The position numbers were made by a program, and so were the translations under genes. A model generated the notes under the pieces. That model saw nothing but the letters and a program-made list of their open reading frames with translations. It did no database searches and had not been told where the DNA came from. A stretch of 64,000 nt of DNA from Sphingomonas sp. AP4-R1 (GTDB taxonomy: Bacteria; Pseudomonadota; Alphaproteobacteria; Sphingomonadales; Sphingomonadaceae), in the NCBI RefSeq assembly GCF_013113735.1, contig NZ_CP053346.1:4292001-4356000 (forward strand), written 5' to 3'. Shown piece by piece: positions 28,596 through 38,115 of the stretch; the stretch's first letter is position 1, and each line of letters starts with the position of its first letter.

Positions 28596-28669
28596 GGCCC
28601 GATGGCGGAGTGGTGACGCAGAGGACTGCAAATCCTTGCACCCGGGTTCGATTCCCGGTCGGGCCTCCA
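28596..28669 (+). tRNA. tRNA-Cys (GCA)
   Basis: A 74-base tRNA with encoded CCA. The acceptor ggcccga pairs with tcgggcc; the T arm contains ccgggttcgattcccgg; the anticodon loop is ctgcaaa with GCA at 28628-28630. Discriminator base is U, as usual for tRNA-Cys. Confidence 0.97.
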
Positions 28670-28700
28670 CTCTCTCGAGGGTTTTCAATACATTAATCCA

Positions 28701-28773
28701 TCATTGCGAGCGCAGCGAAGCAATCCAGCCCGTCATCTGCGGATCTGGATTGCTTCGCTGCGCTCGCAATGAC
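28701..28773. repeat. Intergenic palindrome, 'CATTGCGAGCGCAGCGAAGCAATCCAG' family
   Basis: Second copy of the repeat at 6330, here with near-perfect 27-base arms around the centre cccgtcatctgcggat. It lies between tRNA-Cys and the convergent msrB gene, where it may end transcription from both sides. Confidence 0.88.
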
Positions 28774-28819
28774 CATCCATCAAAGATGATGGTACTTTAG
28801 CTGCCGAAGCAACTCGCCT

Positions 28820-29269
28820 TCAGCCGATATCCTCGACCTGATCGAGATAGGCGCCATAGCCCTGCGCCTCCATCTCGCCGCGCGGCACGAAGCGCAGCGA
28901 GGCCGAATTGATGCAATAGCGCAGGCCGCCGCGATCCATCGGTCCATCCTCGAACACATGGCCGAGATGGCTGTCGCCATGCGCCGAGCGCACCTCGGTG
29001 CGGATCATGCCGTGGCTGACGTCGCGCAGTTCGGCGACATTCGCGGGCGCGATCGGCTTGGTGAAGCTCGGCCAGCCGCAGCCCGATTCATATTTGTCGG
29101 AGGACGCGAACAGCGGCTCGCCGGACACGATATCGACGTAGATGCCCGCATCCTTGTTATACAGATATTTGCCCGTACCCGGTCGCTCGGTGCCGCTCTG
29201 CTGCGTCACCCGAAACTCTTCCGGGCTCAGCTTCGCCAGCGCTTCGTCGGTCTTGCGATATTCGGTCAT
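28820..29269 (-). CDS. msrB: Peptide-methionine (R)-S-oxide reductase
   Basis: A 149-residue cytoplasmic repair enzyme that reduces the R form of methionine sulfoxide in proteins. Signatures are [29 protein letters not shown] and [11 protein letters not shown] with catalytic Cys119; Cys64 (SGCGWPSF) may be the resolving residue. The two zinc CxxC pairs found in many MsrB proteins are absent ([11 protein letters not shown] at the first site), so it is the zinc-free form. The ATG at 29267-29269 has GGAGGG upstream and is preferred over a longer frame to 29314. Confidence 0.95.
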   Translation of the reverse strand: MTEYRKTDEALAKLSPEEFRVTQQSGTERPGTGKYLYNKDAGIYVDIVSGEPLFASSDKYESGCGWPSFTKPIAPANVAELRDVSHGMIRTEVRSAHGDSHLGHVFEDGPMDRGGLRYCINSASLRFVPRGEMEAQGYGAYLDQVEDIG

Positions 29270-29390
29270 GGATCCCTCCGGTTCGGTCTGGAATGTGGGG
29301 CCGCCCGGCCCCAATTTCCACCGTCGGGATAACGCCGTGGGCGCAGGGGAAACGAGGCGCCCCGGTCGGCGGCGCGCCTCGAAACTCCGC

Positions 29391-30506
29391 TTAAAGCGCG
29401 TCGATCATCTCGTGCAGCGCGCCAAGGCAGTCCGCGCCCAGACGGGCCGATCGCTCCGCCGACCAGCCATATTCGGGGTCGGGCAGCGAATCATTGTCCT
29501 TGAACGGCATTTCCAGCGTCATCGACACCGCGCCGAAGCGATTGGCGAGTTGATTGGTCGACATGGTGAGGTTGGCCGATCCCGGCGCCGCCACGCCGTA
29601 GCCATGCTTCATCTGGAAATCGGGCGAGCGGCGCGTGAGCGTCTCGCGATAGCGCTTGAAGAGATCGCCCTGCCGCTCGGTCCAGTTCGGAATGCCCTCG
29701 AAACCGGCGAGGAACACATAAGGGATCGCCTCGTCGCCATGCACGTCGATCGCGAAATCCACGCCCGTCTCGTCCATCCGGTTGCGGACGGCCAGCACTT
29801 CGGGGCTGCGCTCCGGCGTCGGCTCATGCCATTCGCGGTTGAGATTCACGCCCGCCGCATTGGTGCGAAGATGACCACGCCGCGAACCGTCCGGGTTCAT
29901 ATTGGGCACGACGTGAAAGGTCGCCTCGCGCCGCAGCACGCGCGCGACCGGATCGTGCGCGTCGGTCAGCCGCTCCAGCGCGCCTTCCATCCACCATTCG
30001 GCCATGGATTCGCCAGGGTGCTGGCGCGCATAGAGCCACACCTGCTTCCTGCCCTCGCCGATCGTCAGGCAGTCCATCTCCTGCCCGTCCAGCGTCTGGC
30101 CCAGCGAGCGATAGGCGACGCCCGGCCGCGCGGCGATGCGCGCGACCAGATCGTGGTGCCGCTCCATCGAATAAGGCGCGAAGTAAGCGAACCAGAGAGT
30201 GTCGCTCTCCGCCGCGTGGCGGATCGTCAGCACGCCATCGGCATAGCTCGTCTCCGCCAGCCGCCAGTGGACCCGATCGCTCGACACGCGCGCCGAATAG
30301 CCCGGCCAGCCCAGCGGATAGGCCGATCCCTTGCCGTTCAGGATCCGCATCTCGATCGTGCGCCCGGCAGCGCCCGTCAGCCGATAATAGAACCACTGAT
30401 AGAAATCGCTGCCCGCGTCGGTGACGATCTCCAGATCGAACCGATCGCCGTCGGCTGCGATCACCCGGATATTGCCGGCGTCAAAATCCGCCGAAATGCG
30501 CGCCAT
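29391..30506 (-). CDS. M14-family zinc carboxypeptidase (cytosolic carboxypeptidase-like)
   Basis: A 371-residue protein without signal peptide. The N-terminal 120 residues form the beta-sandwich typical of cytosolic carboxypeptidases ([11 protein letters not shown] ... [12 protein letters not shown]), followed by the M14 catalytic domain. Zinc ligands are His163 and Glu166 (ARQHPGES) and His256 (DVHGDE); Glu332 (TLEMPFKD) is the general base. [23 protein letters not shown] is the substrate-binding arginine/asparagine segment. Bacterial members remove C-terminal residues from peptides or proteins; the substrate is unknown. The DUF4136-like gene follows upstream on the same strand. Confidence 0.92.
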   Translation of the reverse strand: MARISADFDAGNIRVIAADGDRFDLEIVTDAGSDFYQWFYYRLTGAAGRTIEMRILNGKGSAYPLGWPGYSARVSSDRVHWRLAETSYADGVLTIRHAAESDTLWFAYFAPYSMERHHDLVARIAARPGVAYRSLGQTLDGQEMDCLTIGEGRKQVWLYARQHPGESMAEWWMEGALERLTDAHDPVARVLRREATFHVVPNMNPDGSRRGHLRTNAAGVNLNREWHEPTPERSPEVLAVRNRMDETGVDFAIDVHGDEAIPYVFLAGFEGIPNWTERQGDLFKRYRETLTRRSPDFQMKHGYGVAAPGSANLTMSTNQLANRFGAVSMTLEMPFKDNDSLPDPEYGWSAERSARLGADCLGALHEMIDAL

Positions 30507-30567
30507 TATACCTACCCTGCCTTGCTCTCTGTCGATCGATCACCGCCGCATCACGCGGCCGAAATCG

Positions 30568-31158
30568 TCACTTAACCGTTACCGTCTGACCCGATTTGCC
30601 GGGGAAATCCTTGAACAGGGCCGCCGCCAGCGTGCGCACGGTCGCGGCGGGATCGGCCGCCGGGGTGCCTGCGGCCGCCTGCGTCTCGGCGCGGCCTTCC
30701 CAGATCACGGTGCCTTCGGACCGGCGCTTGATCTGGACCGACAGGCGCGTGACGAGAATTTCGTTCGGGCGCTTCTTCCCGATCGGGAAGCTGATGCCGA
30801 GCCCGACGCCGCCACCGCCATAGCCGCCCGTTCCGCCGCCCAGGCCGACCGACACGGGCGAACGCTGCTGCAAGGTTTCGCGCGATCCGCGCTCGACCGA
30901 GATCACCGCCACCTGCTCGGACTGTTTCAGGCCTGGCGCCTCCGTGAAACCGATCTTCGCCAGCTCCGCGCCCACGATCGAGGCGTAGGTCTGATATTCC
31001 AGGCTGCCCTTGTCGGCCGGCACCAGCGGCTCGACCGCCATTTCGCCGCGCGCGATCTGGTCGTCCAGATGGAAGCGCGTCACACGGGCGGTGGGCGTGG
31101 TCGCGCAGGCGGACAGCATCAGCACGGACAGGATGGCGGTAAGCGACTTCGCACGCAT
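30568..31158 (-). CDS. DUF4136-like lipoprotein
   Basis: A 196-residue protein with lipoprotein signal SLTAILSVLMLSACATTP (lipobox LSAC). The mature part (TRFHLDDQIARGEMAVEP ... SLEYQTYASIVGAELAKIGF) and a Gly-rich strand GGTGGYGGGGVGLGISFPIG match the DUF4136 pattern. Such proteins are envelope lipoproteins of unknown function. The ATG at 31156-31158 starts the signal; the upstream 17 codons of the open frame lack conservation. Confidence 0.82.
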   Translation of the reverse strand: MRAKSLTAILSVLMLSACATTPTARVTRFHLDDQIARGEMAVEPLVPADKGSLEYQTYASIVGAELAKIGFTEAPGLKQSEQVAVISVERGSRETLQQRSPVSVGLGGGTGGYGGGGVGLGISFPIGKKRPNEILVTRLSVQIKRRSEGTVIWEGRAETQAAAGTPAADPAATVRTLAAALFKDFPGKSGQTVTVK

Positions 31159-31333
31159 CAGAACATTCTCCCTGGGGCGGCTCGTAGAAGCGCCGTATCG
31201 GGCGTGCAACGTTCCATCCGCCGAAATCGCTGCATCGAGGGGCGGAGTGCCGCTTTACCTTGACTCCTGTCCCGCCATTACCTAACGGACCCCTCTCTTT
31301 CGACAATCCAGACCAGGCAGGCAGTACCGGGCC

Positions 31334-31459
31334 ATGAAGATCCGTAATTCGCTCAAGTCGCTCAAGGACCGGCACCGGGACAACCGCGTGATCCGCCGTC
31401 GTGGCCGCACCTACGTCATCAACAAGACGAATCGTCGCTTCAAGGCCCGCCAGGGCTGA
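31334..31459 (+). CDS. rpmJ: 50S ribosomal protein L36 (bL36), YkgO-type
   Basis: A 41-residue basic protein, [19 protein letters not shown] then [22 protein letters not shown]. It is the alphaproteobacterial, cysteine-free (zinc-independent) form of L36, located in the large ribosomal subunit. It stands alone and is followed by a strong intrinsic terminator. Confidence 0.95.
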   Translation: MKIRNSLKSLKDRHRDNRVIRRRGRTYVINKTNRRFKARQG

Positions 31460-31479
31460 TCCGACCTTTCGGTTGAACG

Positions 31480-31513
31480 AAACGGCCGCGCGGGCAACCG
31501 CGCGGCCGTTTTC
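31480..31513 (+). terminator. Intrinsic terminator of rpmJ
   Basis: A perfect 14-bp stem (aaacggccgcgcgg, loop gcaa, ccgcgcggccgttt) 20 bases after the rpmJ stop, running into a short T stretch. The A-rich left flank is matched by the T-rich right flank. Confidence 0.9.
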
Positions 31514-31550
31514 GTGCGTCTATTGAAGATCGGCACACTCTAAATTAGCC

Positions 31551-31649
31551 GTCATCCTGAACTCGTCTCAGGACCCATGACCCGACATTAAAAAAATGGC
31601 GCGCCCGCAGAGGGGCACGCCATGAATCCTGAAACGAGTTCAGGATGAC
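31551..31649. repeat. Intergenic palindrome, 'TCATCCTGAACTCG' family
   Basis: Arms gtcatcctgaactcgtctca and gaaacgagttcaggatgac with inner pairing around atggcgcgcc/ggcacgccat. A related copy lies at 60401. It separates rpmJ from the convergent pyk gene. Confidence 0.82.
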
Positions 31650-31690
31650 AGGAAGAAGCGGAAGGGACGGCTACGCCGCCCCCTCCCCCG

Positions 31691-33148
31691 TCAGTCGCGA
31701 TAGCCGTCCAGTTCCTTGCCGGTCAGCCGCTGCACGTGCAGCACGTTGGTGGAGCCCGGCGTCCCGAACGGCACGCCGGCCATGATCACGATCCGGTCAC
31801 CGGATTGCGCGAGGCCGTGACGCAGCGCCATCCGCTTGGCCTTGCCCACCATCTCCTCGAAGCTTTCCACGTCGCGCGTCTGCACGGCATGGACACCCCA
31901 GAGAAGGCCCATCCGCCGCGCCGTCGCCAGCTTCGGCGTCAGCACCAGCACCGGCACGGAGGGACGATCGCGCGCGATCCGTCGCGCCGACGAGCCGGAC
32001 AGCGTGAAGCAGATAATCGCGGCGGCCGACACCGTCTTGGAAATGCCGCGCGACGCGAGGCTGAGCGCGTCGGCGGTCGTCGGATCGGGCCGCGTTTCCA
32101 TGAAATGGAGCCGCGCCGTATAGCCGGGATCCTTCTCCACCGCCTTGGCGATCGAATCCATCATCGCGACCGATTCGATCGGCCAGGCGCCGGCGGCGCT
32201 CTCGGCCGAGAGCATCACCGCATCGGCGCCGTCATAGATGGCGGTGGCGACGTCGGACACTTCCGCGCGAGTCGGCGTGGGCGACACAATCATCGATTCC
32301 AGCATCTGGGTGGCGACCACCACCGGCTTGCCCATCGTCCGCGCCATCTGAACGATCTGCTTCTGGACGAGCGGCACCTGCTGCGGCGGGCATTCCACGC
32401 CCAGATCGCCGCGTGCGACCATCACCGCATCCGCCAGCTCGAGAATGCCCTCCAGCCGCTCGACGGCGGCGGGCTTCTCGATCTTGGCGAGCAGAGCCGC
32501 CTTGCCGCCGATCAGCCGCCGCGCCTCGGCCACATCCTCGGGCCGCTGTACGAACGACAGCGCGATCCAGTCGGCGCCCTCCTCCAGCGCGAAATCGAGA
32601 TCCTTGCGGTCCTTCTCCGTCAGCGCCGCCATCGGCAGCACCACGTCGGGCACGTTCAGGCCCTTGGAATTGGAGAGTACGCCGCCGACCTCGACGCGCG
32701 TGACGATCTTGTCCTCGCTCACCGAAAGCGCGCGCAGCACCATCTTGCCGTCGTCCAGCAGCAGGCGGGCGCCCACTTCCAGGGCCTGAAAGATTTCCGG
32801 GTGCGGCAGGCCGACGCGGGTCTGGTCGCCGGGCACGTCCTGGCGGTCCAGCACGAACTGGGCGCCGGTCTCCAGCGTGACGCGGCCTTCCTCGAACTTG
32901 CCGACGCGCAGCTTCGGCCCCTGCAGATCGAACAGGATCGTGGTCGCGTGCCTGAGATCCTTCTCCAGCGCGCGGATCGCGGCGATCAGCGGCTTCTTAT
33001 CCTCATGGCCGCCATGGCTCATATTGATACGAAACGTGTCTGCGCCCGCGAGCATCAGCGCGCGGATCATTTCGGGGGAACTGGAGGCAGGGCCCAGCGT
33101 CGCGACGACGCGCACCTTACGTCCACGGGGAGCGATCTGGCTCGTCAT
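31691..33148 (-). CDS. pyk: Pyruvate kinase
   Basis: A 485-residue glycolytic enzyme converting phosphoenolpyruvate and ADP to pyruvate and ATP. Signatures: VRVVATLGPASSSPEMI, FRINMSHG, FDLQGPKLRVG, the active-site ILAKIEKPAAVERLEGI-type segment (LLAKIEKPAAVERLEGI) with its catalytic Lys, MVARGDLGVE and VVVATQMLESM. Length is full. The start has agggaag upstream. It ends facing the palindromic repeat at 31551. Confidence 0.97.
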   Translation of the reverse strand: MTSQIAPRGRKVRVVATLGPASSSPEMIRALMLAGADTFRINMSHGGHEDKKPLIAAIRALEKDLRHATTILFDLQGPKLRVGKFEEGRVTLETGAQFVLDRQDVPGDQTRVGLPHPEIFQALEVGARLLLDDGKMVLRALSVSEDKIVTRVEVGGVLSNSKGLNVPDVVLPMAALTEKDRKDLDFALEEGADWIALSFVQRPEDVAEARRLIGGKAALLAKIEKPAAVERLEGILELADAVMVARGDLGVECPPQQVPLVQKQIVQMARTMGKPVVVATQMLESMIVSPTPTRAEVSDVATAIYDGADAVMLSAESAAGAWPIESVAMMDSIAKAVEKDPGYTARLHFMETRPDPTTADALSLASRGISKTVSAAAIICFTLSGSSARRIARDRPSVPVLVLTPKLATARRMGLLWGVHAVQTRDVESFEEMVGKAKRMALRHGLAQSGDRIVIMAGVPFGTPGSTNVLHVQRLTGKELDGYRD

Positions 33149-33345
33149 CGTTTCTTTCTTCCCTTGGAGGCGGCGCGTTTATGCCCAGCTTGGCAGGCGA
33201 TGCAACCTCGCATGGGTCCGCCGCAGGGCCAGATGCGCCACGGATCGCCGCAATCTGCACGGCGATGAAAAGTGGGGTTGCGGACCTGAAAGCATGCGGC
33301 TATCAGCCGCGCTCCCCGGAGGCGAACAACCTCCTACAGCGCCGA

Positions 33346-33420
<75 letters not shown>

Positions 33421-33475
33421 GCGCTTCCCAAGAGAGAAGCGGCCTCCCCGGAGGCGCATGCTCCCATTACGCCGA

Positions 33476-33550
<75 letters not shown>

Positions 33551-34030
33551 GCGTTTCTTCAGCAGCAGACGCATCCGCTATCCCGGCCATCCGGTGGGAA
33601 TATCTTCGATCGCGGATGACGGTATCGGCCGCTCCGCCGCGCGCAATTCTCCCAAAAACACGTCTCTTTGCGACCGAACGGCCCTTTCGCGCGTTCGGTG
33701 TTCCCAATGATGCGCTGTCGCTGTCGCTGTTGCCTTGCCGGCGCAGTCCGGTGACAGTGAAGATGCACAGACATCATCTTGAGAGGATGTTTGCCGCCGA
33801 TCTCGGGTGACGCTCCTTATGTCACCCACAGTCGATGAATGCGACAATGGCGCCGTTCGAGCCGCCTCTGCTTTCGCACAATATCGGAATATGCTGACAG
33901 ATCGGCGTGTGGCTTCGTGAAACGATCATGGAGCGAGTTTTTGCAAGCGAGTATTACGGGACAATCTTCGGCGTCCGGCAGGAGCGATGCCGCCATCAAG
34001 CGGGCGGACGAACGCACGCTCCGCCGCATC
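33551..34030. other. Gene-free leader region upstream of the MFS porter
   Basis: About 480 bases in which I see no convincing gene. The last 200 bases are more AT-rich than their neighbours. They include an inverted repeat gggtgac-N9-gtcaccc at 33805-33827, which could be an operator or hairpin. The promoter of the sugar porter gene is likely here. Confidence 0.45.
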
Positions 34031-35458
34031 ATGGAAAATGTGGAGATCACCAGTTCGAACGGCACGCTGCGCTTCGCGGCGCTGGTCGCGGCCGTGTGCG
34101 GCGGCCTGTACGGCTACGATACCGGCATCATTTCCGGCGCGCTCCTGTCGATGACGGACGAGTTCGGGCTCAGCCACCACATGCAGGAAATCGTCGCCTC
34201 GGCGATTCTGGCCGGCGCCGTGATCGGCGCGCTGGCGACGAGTTGGCTGTCCGAACGGATCGGCCGCAAGATCACCGTGCTCGTGGTGGCGGCGGTCTTC
34301 GCGATCGGCGCCGTCGCCTGCTCGCTGGCACCCACCGTGCCGCTGCTGGTGGCGGGGCGGCTGTTGCTGGGAATCGCGGTCGGCGCCTCCACGCAGGTGG
34401 TGCCGATGTATATTTCGGAACTGGCGCCGCCCGATCGGCGCGGCAATCTCGTCACGATGTTCAATGTCGCGATCGGCATCGGCATCCTGCTGGCGAACAT
34501 CGTGGGCGTCACGCTCCACAATGTCTGGACGTGGCGGCCGATGGTGGCGATCGCCGCCGTGCCGGCGATGGTGGTGTGCGTCGCGATGATCTTCATGCCG
34601 CGCAGCCCGCGCTGGGTGGCCGAGAATCGGGGGCTGGAGCCCGCGGCCGAGATTCTGGGGCAGGTTCGCGACACGCACCGCGACGTGCAGGCGGAATTGC
34701 GCCAGATCCAGGAGATCGCGCGGGAGGCGAAGCCCGAAGAATCGGGCTGGCGCGGCATCCGCCAGTCCTGGGTGCGCCCCGCCTTGCTGGCGGCCCTGGG
34801 TGTCGCCTTCTTCACCCAGTGCGGCGGCCTGGAGATGATGATCTATTATGCGCCGACCTTTCTGGAGGATGCGGGCTTCGGCCGGTCCTCGGCCTTGTAT
34901 GCCAGCCTCGGCGTCGGCGCGGTCTATGCGCTCGCGACGTTGCTCGGCTGCCTGTTCGTCGATCGGATCGGCCGGCGCCGGCTGATGCTGATCATGATTC
35001 CCGGTTCGGTGATCAGCCTGATCGGGCTCGGCGCGATGTTCGCGACCGGCGCGACGCAGGGCCCCGCCAGCTGGCTCACGATCGTGTTCCTGCTCGCCTT
35101 CATGCTGTTCAATTCGGGCGGCATCCAGGTGTGCGGCTGGCTGCTGGGCTCGGAGATGTTCCCGCTGGCGATGCGGGGCCCGGCGACGGCGCTGCATGCG
35201 GCGATGCTGTGGGGATCGAATCTGATCGTCACCGGCACCGCGCTGTCGCTGGTGCAGGCCGCCGGTCTCGGCTCGACGATGTGGATCTATGCCGGCATCA
35301 ACTTCGCGTCGTTCCTGTTCGTCTATCTGTTCGTGCCGGAGACCGCCGGGGTCAGCCTCGAGGATATCGAGGAGGCCCTCCGCCAGGGCGATTTCCGCCC
35401 GCGCCAGGGCGATTCCGGCCTGACGCGCCGCGCCGGGGTGGCTGCGGTTCCCGCCTGA
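34031..35458 (+). CDS. Sugar porter family MFS transporter
   Basis: A 475-residue inner-membrane protein with 12 membrane segments. Sugar-porter motifs are present: GLYGYDTGIISGALL in helix 1, SERIGRK, GRLLLGIAVGASTQVVPMYISE, the PESPR-like MPRSPRW, DRIGRR and C-terminal VPETAGVSLEDIEE. It probably imports a hexose or pentose with a proton (XylE/GalP-like); the sugar is unknown. The ATG at 34031 (MENVEITSSNG) gives the normal N-terminus; the open frame reaches back to 33839 without homology-like sequence. Confidence 0.9.
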   Translation: MENVEITSSNGTLRFAALVAAVCGGLYGYDTGIISGALLSMTDEFGLSHHMQEIVASAILAGAVIGALATSWLSERIGRKITVLVVAAVFAIGAVACSLAPTVPLLVAGRLLLGIAVGASTQVVPMYISELAPPDRRGNLVTMFNVAIGIGILLANIVGVTLHNVWTWRPMVAIAAVPAMVVCVAMIFMPRSPRWVAENRGLEPAAEILGQVRDTHRDVQAELRQIQEIAREAKPEESGWRGIRQSWVRPALLAALGVAFFTQCGGLEMMIYYAPTFLEDAGFGRSSALYASLGVGAVYALATLLGCLFVDRIGRRRLMLIMIPGSVISLIGLGAMFATGATQGPASWLTIVFLLAFMLFNSGGIQVCGWLLGSEMFPLAMRGPATALHAAMLWGSNLIVTGTALSLVQAAGLGSTMWIYAGINFASFLFVYLFVPETAGVSLEDIEEALRQGDFRPRQGDSGLTRRAGVAAVPA

Positions 35459-35471
35459 TCCCGGCATGACG

Positions 35472-35526
35472 GGGGTCCATCGGGCGACACGGCGGAGCTT
35501 TTTCGCGTCGGCCCGATGGATCCCCA
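35472..35526 (+). terminator. Candidate hairpin after the MFS gene
   Basis: Arms ggggtccatcgggc and gcccgatggatcccc pair over 13 bases with one bulge, loop of about 25 bases that contains ttttt. It lies 14 bases after the MFS stop. It may act as terminator, though the T run is in the loop rather than after the stem. Confidence 0.45.
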
Positions 35527-35619
35527 TCGCAAATCCGGCGTTGTTTGCGATTGCTTTACCTTCTCCTGTAAGGCTGCGTTTACCCGTTTGCTCCGATCGT
35601 GCTGCTGGGGGACAAAGCC

Positions 35620-36117
35620 GTGCCTTTTCTGGCGAGACTCGATCTGGATGCGGGCGGCGACGCAAGGCGGTCGCGCCGTCTTTTCGTCGATCGTCTCGAT
35701 GGCATGCTGGTCGGCAAGGATCGCCGGTTCGACATCATCATCCACAACATGTCCGAAACCGGATTTCTCGCGGAATTCCAGTCGGAATTGCAGCCGGACG
35801 ATGTGGTGCGGATCCAACTCGCACGGATCGGGTTCGTCGATGCCCGCGTCGTCCGCAAGCGCGGCATGGGCCATGGCTGCGAATTCCTGGAGCCCGTCCC
35901 GGCCGATGTGGTGCGCGAGACGATCGCCGCCAGCATCGGCTTCGCGGACGGATCGGGCGCGCAGAAGAGCGTCGCCGCGGATGCCACCGAAGAGGAAAAG
36001 AGCGGCTATCGCCGTCGCCTCCGGCGCGAGCGGGCGGGCGCGATCGTTCTGATCGCCTGCATGCTGGCGGCAGTCACCGTGCTGGCGGCCGCTTTGTTCC
36101 GCATTCTCGTCCACTGA
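35620..36117 (+). CDS. PilZ-domain protein with C-terminal membrane anchor
   Basis: A 165-residue protein. The PilZ domain (about residues 15-105) has an arginine-rich start (RRSRRLFVDR) and the NxSxxG box as NMSETG, so it may bind c-di-GMP. A charged linker and a single membrane span (GAIVLIACMLAAVTVLAAALF) end the protein. The GTG at 35620 is preferred over one at 35599 because GGGGGA lies 7 bases before it. Effector function in motility or polysaccharide export is typical of the family but not shown here. Confidence 0.8.
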   Translation: MPFLARLDLDAGGDARRSRRLFVDRLDGMLVGKDRRFDIIIHNMSETGFLAEFQSELQPDDVVRIQLARIGFVDARVVRKRGMGHGCEFLEPVPADVVRETIAASIGFADGSGAQKSVAADATEEEKSGYRRRLRRERAGAIVLIACMLAAVTVLAAALFRILVH

Positions 36118-36168
36118 TCCTCCACCGCGCTCGCGCGTTGGGGCGGGAGCGACGAGGAGACGGACGCG

Positions 36169-36357
36169 ATGAAACCGATCCAGCAACCCATCGAGGGCGC
36201 CCATCCGCCCAAGGAGGACGTGCCCGAAACGCCGGCCACCTCGGCCAATGCGGGTGAAGGCAAAGGCGAACCCGCAGGCGATCTGACATTGAGCGATGAG
36301 GAAGAGGTCGCGGCGGAAGCCCGGCTTCTGCGCGAGGCGCTTACTTCTTCCGGGTGA
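36169..36357 (+). CDS. Small acidic hypothetical protein
   Basis: A 62-residue Pro/Glu-rich, probably disordered protein (MKPIQQPIEGAHPPKEDVP ... [18 protein letters not shown]). A gaggag motif 10 bases before the ATG supports translation. Its end overlaps the stop end of the convergent SspB gene by 17 bases. No family recognised. Confidence 0.5.
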   Translation: MKPIQQPIEGAHPPKEDVPETPATSANAGEGKGEPAGDLTLSDEEEVAAEARLLREALTSSG

Positions 36358-36817
36358 AATCCACCGAGACGACGTTCGAGCCGTCTTCCGCCGGGCGGAC
36401 GACCGGATCATTCTCGGCCACCGCGATCTCTTCGGGCTGCGGATCATCCGCCTGGGCGGAGAAATGCAGCGCGAAATCGACGGCCGGATCGTGGAAGGCG
36501 GTGATCGCCGCGAACGGAATCGACAGCTTCGAACCGATCTGGTTGAACGACAGGCCCACCTCGAAGCCGCTCTTGGAGACGTGAAGGTCCCAGAAGCGGT
36601 TCTGGATGACGATCGTCATCTCGTCCGGATAGCGATCCGTCAGGTGGCGCGGGATATCCACGCCGGGCGCGCCCGTCTTGAACGTGATGTAGAAATGGTG
36701 CGCGCCGGGCAGACCGCCCTGCTCGACCTGGCCGAGCACACGCCCGACGACGGCGCGCAGCGCGTCCTGCACGATCTCGTCGTAGGGAATCAGGCTATCT
36801 TGCGGGGACTCGCTCAT
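36341..36817 (-). CDS. sspB: ClpXP adaptor SspB, alphaproteobacterial type
   Basis: A 158-residue adaptor that tethers ssrA-tagged and other substrates to the ClpXP protease. The substrate-binding domain (residues 10-125) is recognisable by [27 protein letters not shown] and [19 protein letters not shown] flexible acidic linker leads to a C-terminal [10 protein letters not shown], which corresponds to the ClpX-binding peptide. Length fits the alphaproteobacterial form. It is divergent from hisB, 88 bases away. Confidence 0.92.
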   Translation of the reverse strand: MSESPQDSLIPYDEIVQDALRAVVGRVLGQVEQGGLPGAHHFYITFKTGAPGVDIPRHLTDRYPDEMTIVIQNRFWDLHVSKSGFEVGLSFNQIGSKLSIPFAAITAFHDPAVDFALHFSAQADDPQPEEIAVAENDPVVRPAEDGSNVVSVDFTRKK

Positions 36818-36905
36818 CGCCCTTCACCTGAACGCGGTGCTTGATCGGGTCAAGCCGTCACTCGCGGATTGCTCCTTCCGCAAGCGGCGTATAGGCGCTT
36901 GCGCC

Positions 36906-37502
36906 ATGCGTAGCGCCACCATCAGCCGCAATACCGCCGAGACCGCGATCGAGGCGACCGTGAACCTCGACGGGACGGGTCTGTACACCGTCTCCACCGG
37001 GATCGGCTTCCTCGATCACATGATCGAGCAGCTTTCCCGCCATTCGCTGATCGATATCACGCTGAGCGTGAAGGGCGATCTGCACGTCGATCAGCATCAC
37101 ACGGCGGAGGATAGCGCGCTGGCGCTGGGCCAGGCCGTGTCGAAGGCGCTGGGCGATCGCAAGGGCATCACGCGTTACGGCCTGTGCTACGCGCCGATGG
37201 ACGAGACACTGTCCCGCGCCGCGATCGACATTTCGGGGCGCCCCTTCCTCGTCTGGAAATCCGGCTTCACGCAGGAAAAACTGGGCGAGCTGGACACCGA
37301 GTTGATCGAGCATTGGTTCCAGAGCTTCACAGGGGAAGTGGGCATGACGCTCCACCTCGAGACGCTCTACGGCAAGAACAACCACCACATCTGCGAAAGC
37401 CTGTTCAAGGCGCTCGCCCGTGCGCTGCGGGAAGCGACCGAGATCGATCCGCGCAAGGCGGACCAGATCCCGTCCACGAAGGGAACGCTCGGTGGCGCCT
37501 GA
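36906..37502 (+). CDS. hisB: Imidazoleglycerol-phosphate dehydratase
   Basis: A 198-residue manganese enzyme of histidine synthesis. Typical segments: [43 protein letters not shown]-like ([15 protein letters not shown]), and [18 protein letters not shown], which supply the metal-binding histidines. It is the monofunctional form, with no HisB phosphatase domain. First gene of the hisBHA(F) row; the hisH GTG start lies inside its last codons. Confidence 0.97.
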   Translation: MRSATISRNTAETAIEATVNLDGTGLYTVSTGIGFLDHMIEQLSRHSLIDITLSVKGDLHVDQHHTAEDSALALGQAVSKALGDRKGITRYGLCYAPMDETLSRAAIDISGRPFLVWKSGFTQEKLGELDTELIEHWFQSFTGEVGMTLHLETLYGKNNHHICESLFKALARALREATEIDPRKADQIPSTKGTLGGA

Positions 37503-38115
37503 TGCGCTGGCGCTGATCGATTATGGCGCGGGCAATCTCCACTCGGTGGAGAATGCGCTGCGGGCGGCCGGCGCGCGCGATATCGTGGTGACGGCCGATC
37601 CCGCCGTTGCGGCGGCGGCCGAGCGGATCGTACTGCCCGGCGTCGGCGCCTTCGCCAATTGCATGGGCGCGCTCTCCGCCATCCCTGGCATGGTCGAGGC
37701 GCTGAACGAGGCGGTGGTCGAAAAGGCCCGCCCCTTCCTCGGCATCTGCGTGGGCATGCAGCTGATGGCCACGGCGGGCGAGGAGTTCGGCCGCCATCAG
37801 GGCCTCGGCTGGATTCCCGGCACCGTCGCCAAGATGGAGCCCACCGATCCCGCCATCCGCATCCCCCACATGGGCTGGAACGACGTGCGGCTGGAGCGCG
37901 ACCATCCGCTGATCCACACCGGCGAGGCCTATTTCCTCCACAGCTTCGCCTTCCACACGGACGATCCGGCCGATCTGCTGGCGACGACCGAGCATGGCGG
38001 TGCCGTCACCGCCGCTGTCGGCCGCGCCAACATGCTGGGCGTCCAGTTCCACCCGGAGAAGAGCCAGGCCTACGGCCTCGCCTTCCTCGCGCGCTTCCTC
38101 GATTGGAAACCATGA
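37492..38115 (+). CDS. hisH: Imidazole glycerol phosphate synthase, glutaminase subunit
   Basis: A 207-residue class I glutamine amidotransferase that feeds ammonia to HisF. The GTG start at 37492 overlaps hisB by 11 bases and gives [19 protein letters not shown]. The nucleophile is in [11 protein letters not shown] and the His/Glu pair in [10 protein letters not shown]. Its stop overlaps the hisA ATG (ATGA). Confidence 0.97.
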   Translation: MAPDALALIDYGAGNLHSVENALRAAGARDIVVTADPAVAAAAERIVLPGVGAFANCMGALSAIPGMVEALNEAVVEKARPFLGICVGMQLMATAGEEFGRHQGLGWIPGTVAKMEPTDPAIRIPHMGWNDVRLERDHPLIHTGEAYFLHSFAFHTDDPADLLATTEHGGAVTAAVGRANMLGVQFHPEKSQAYGLAFLARFLDWKP

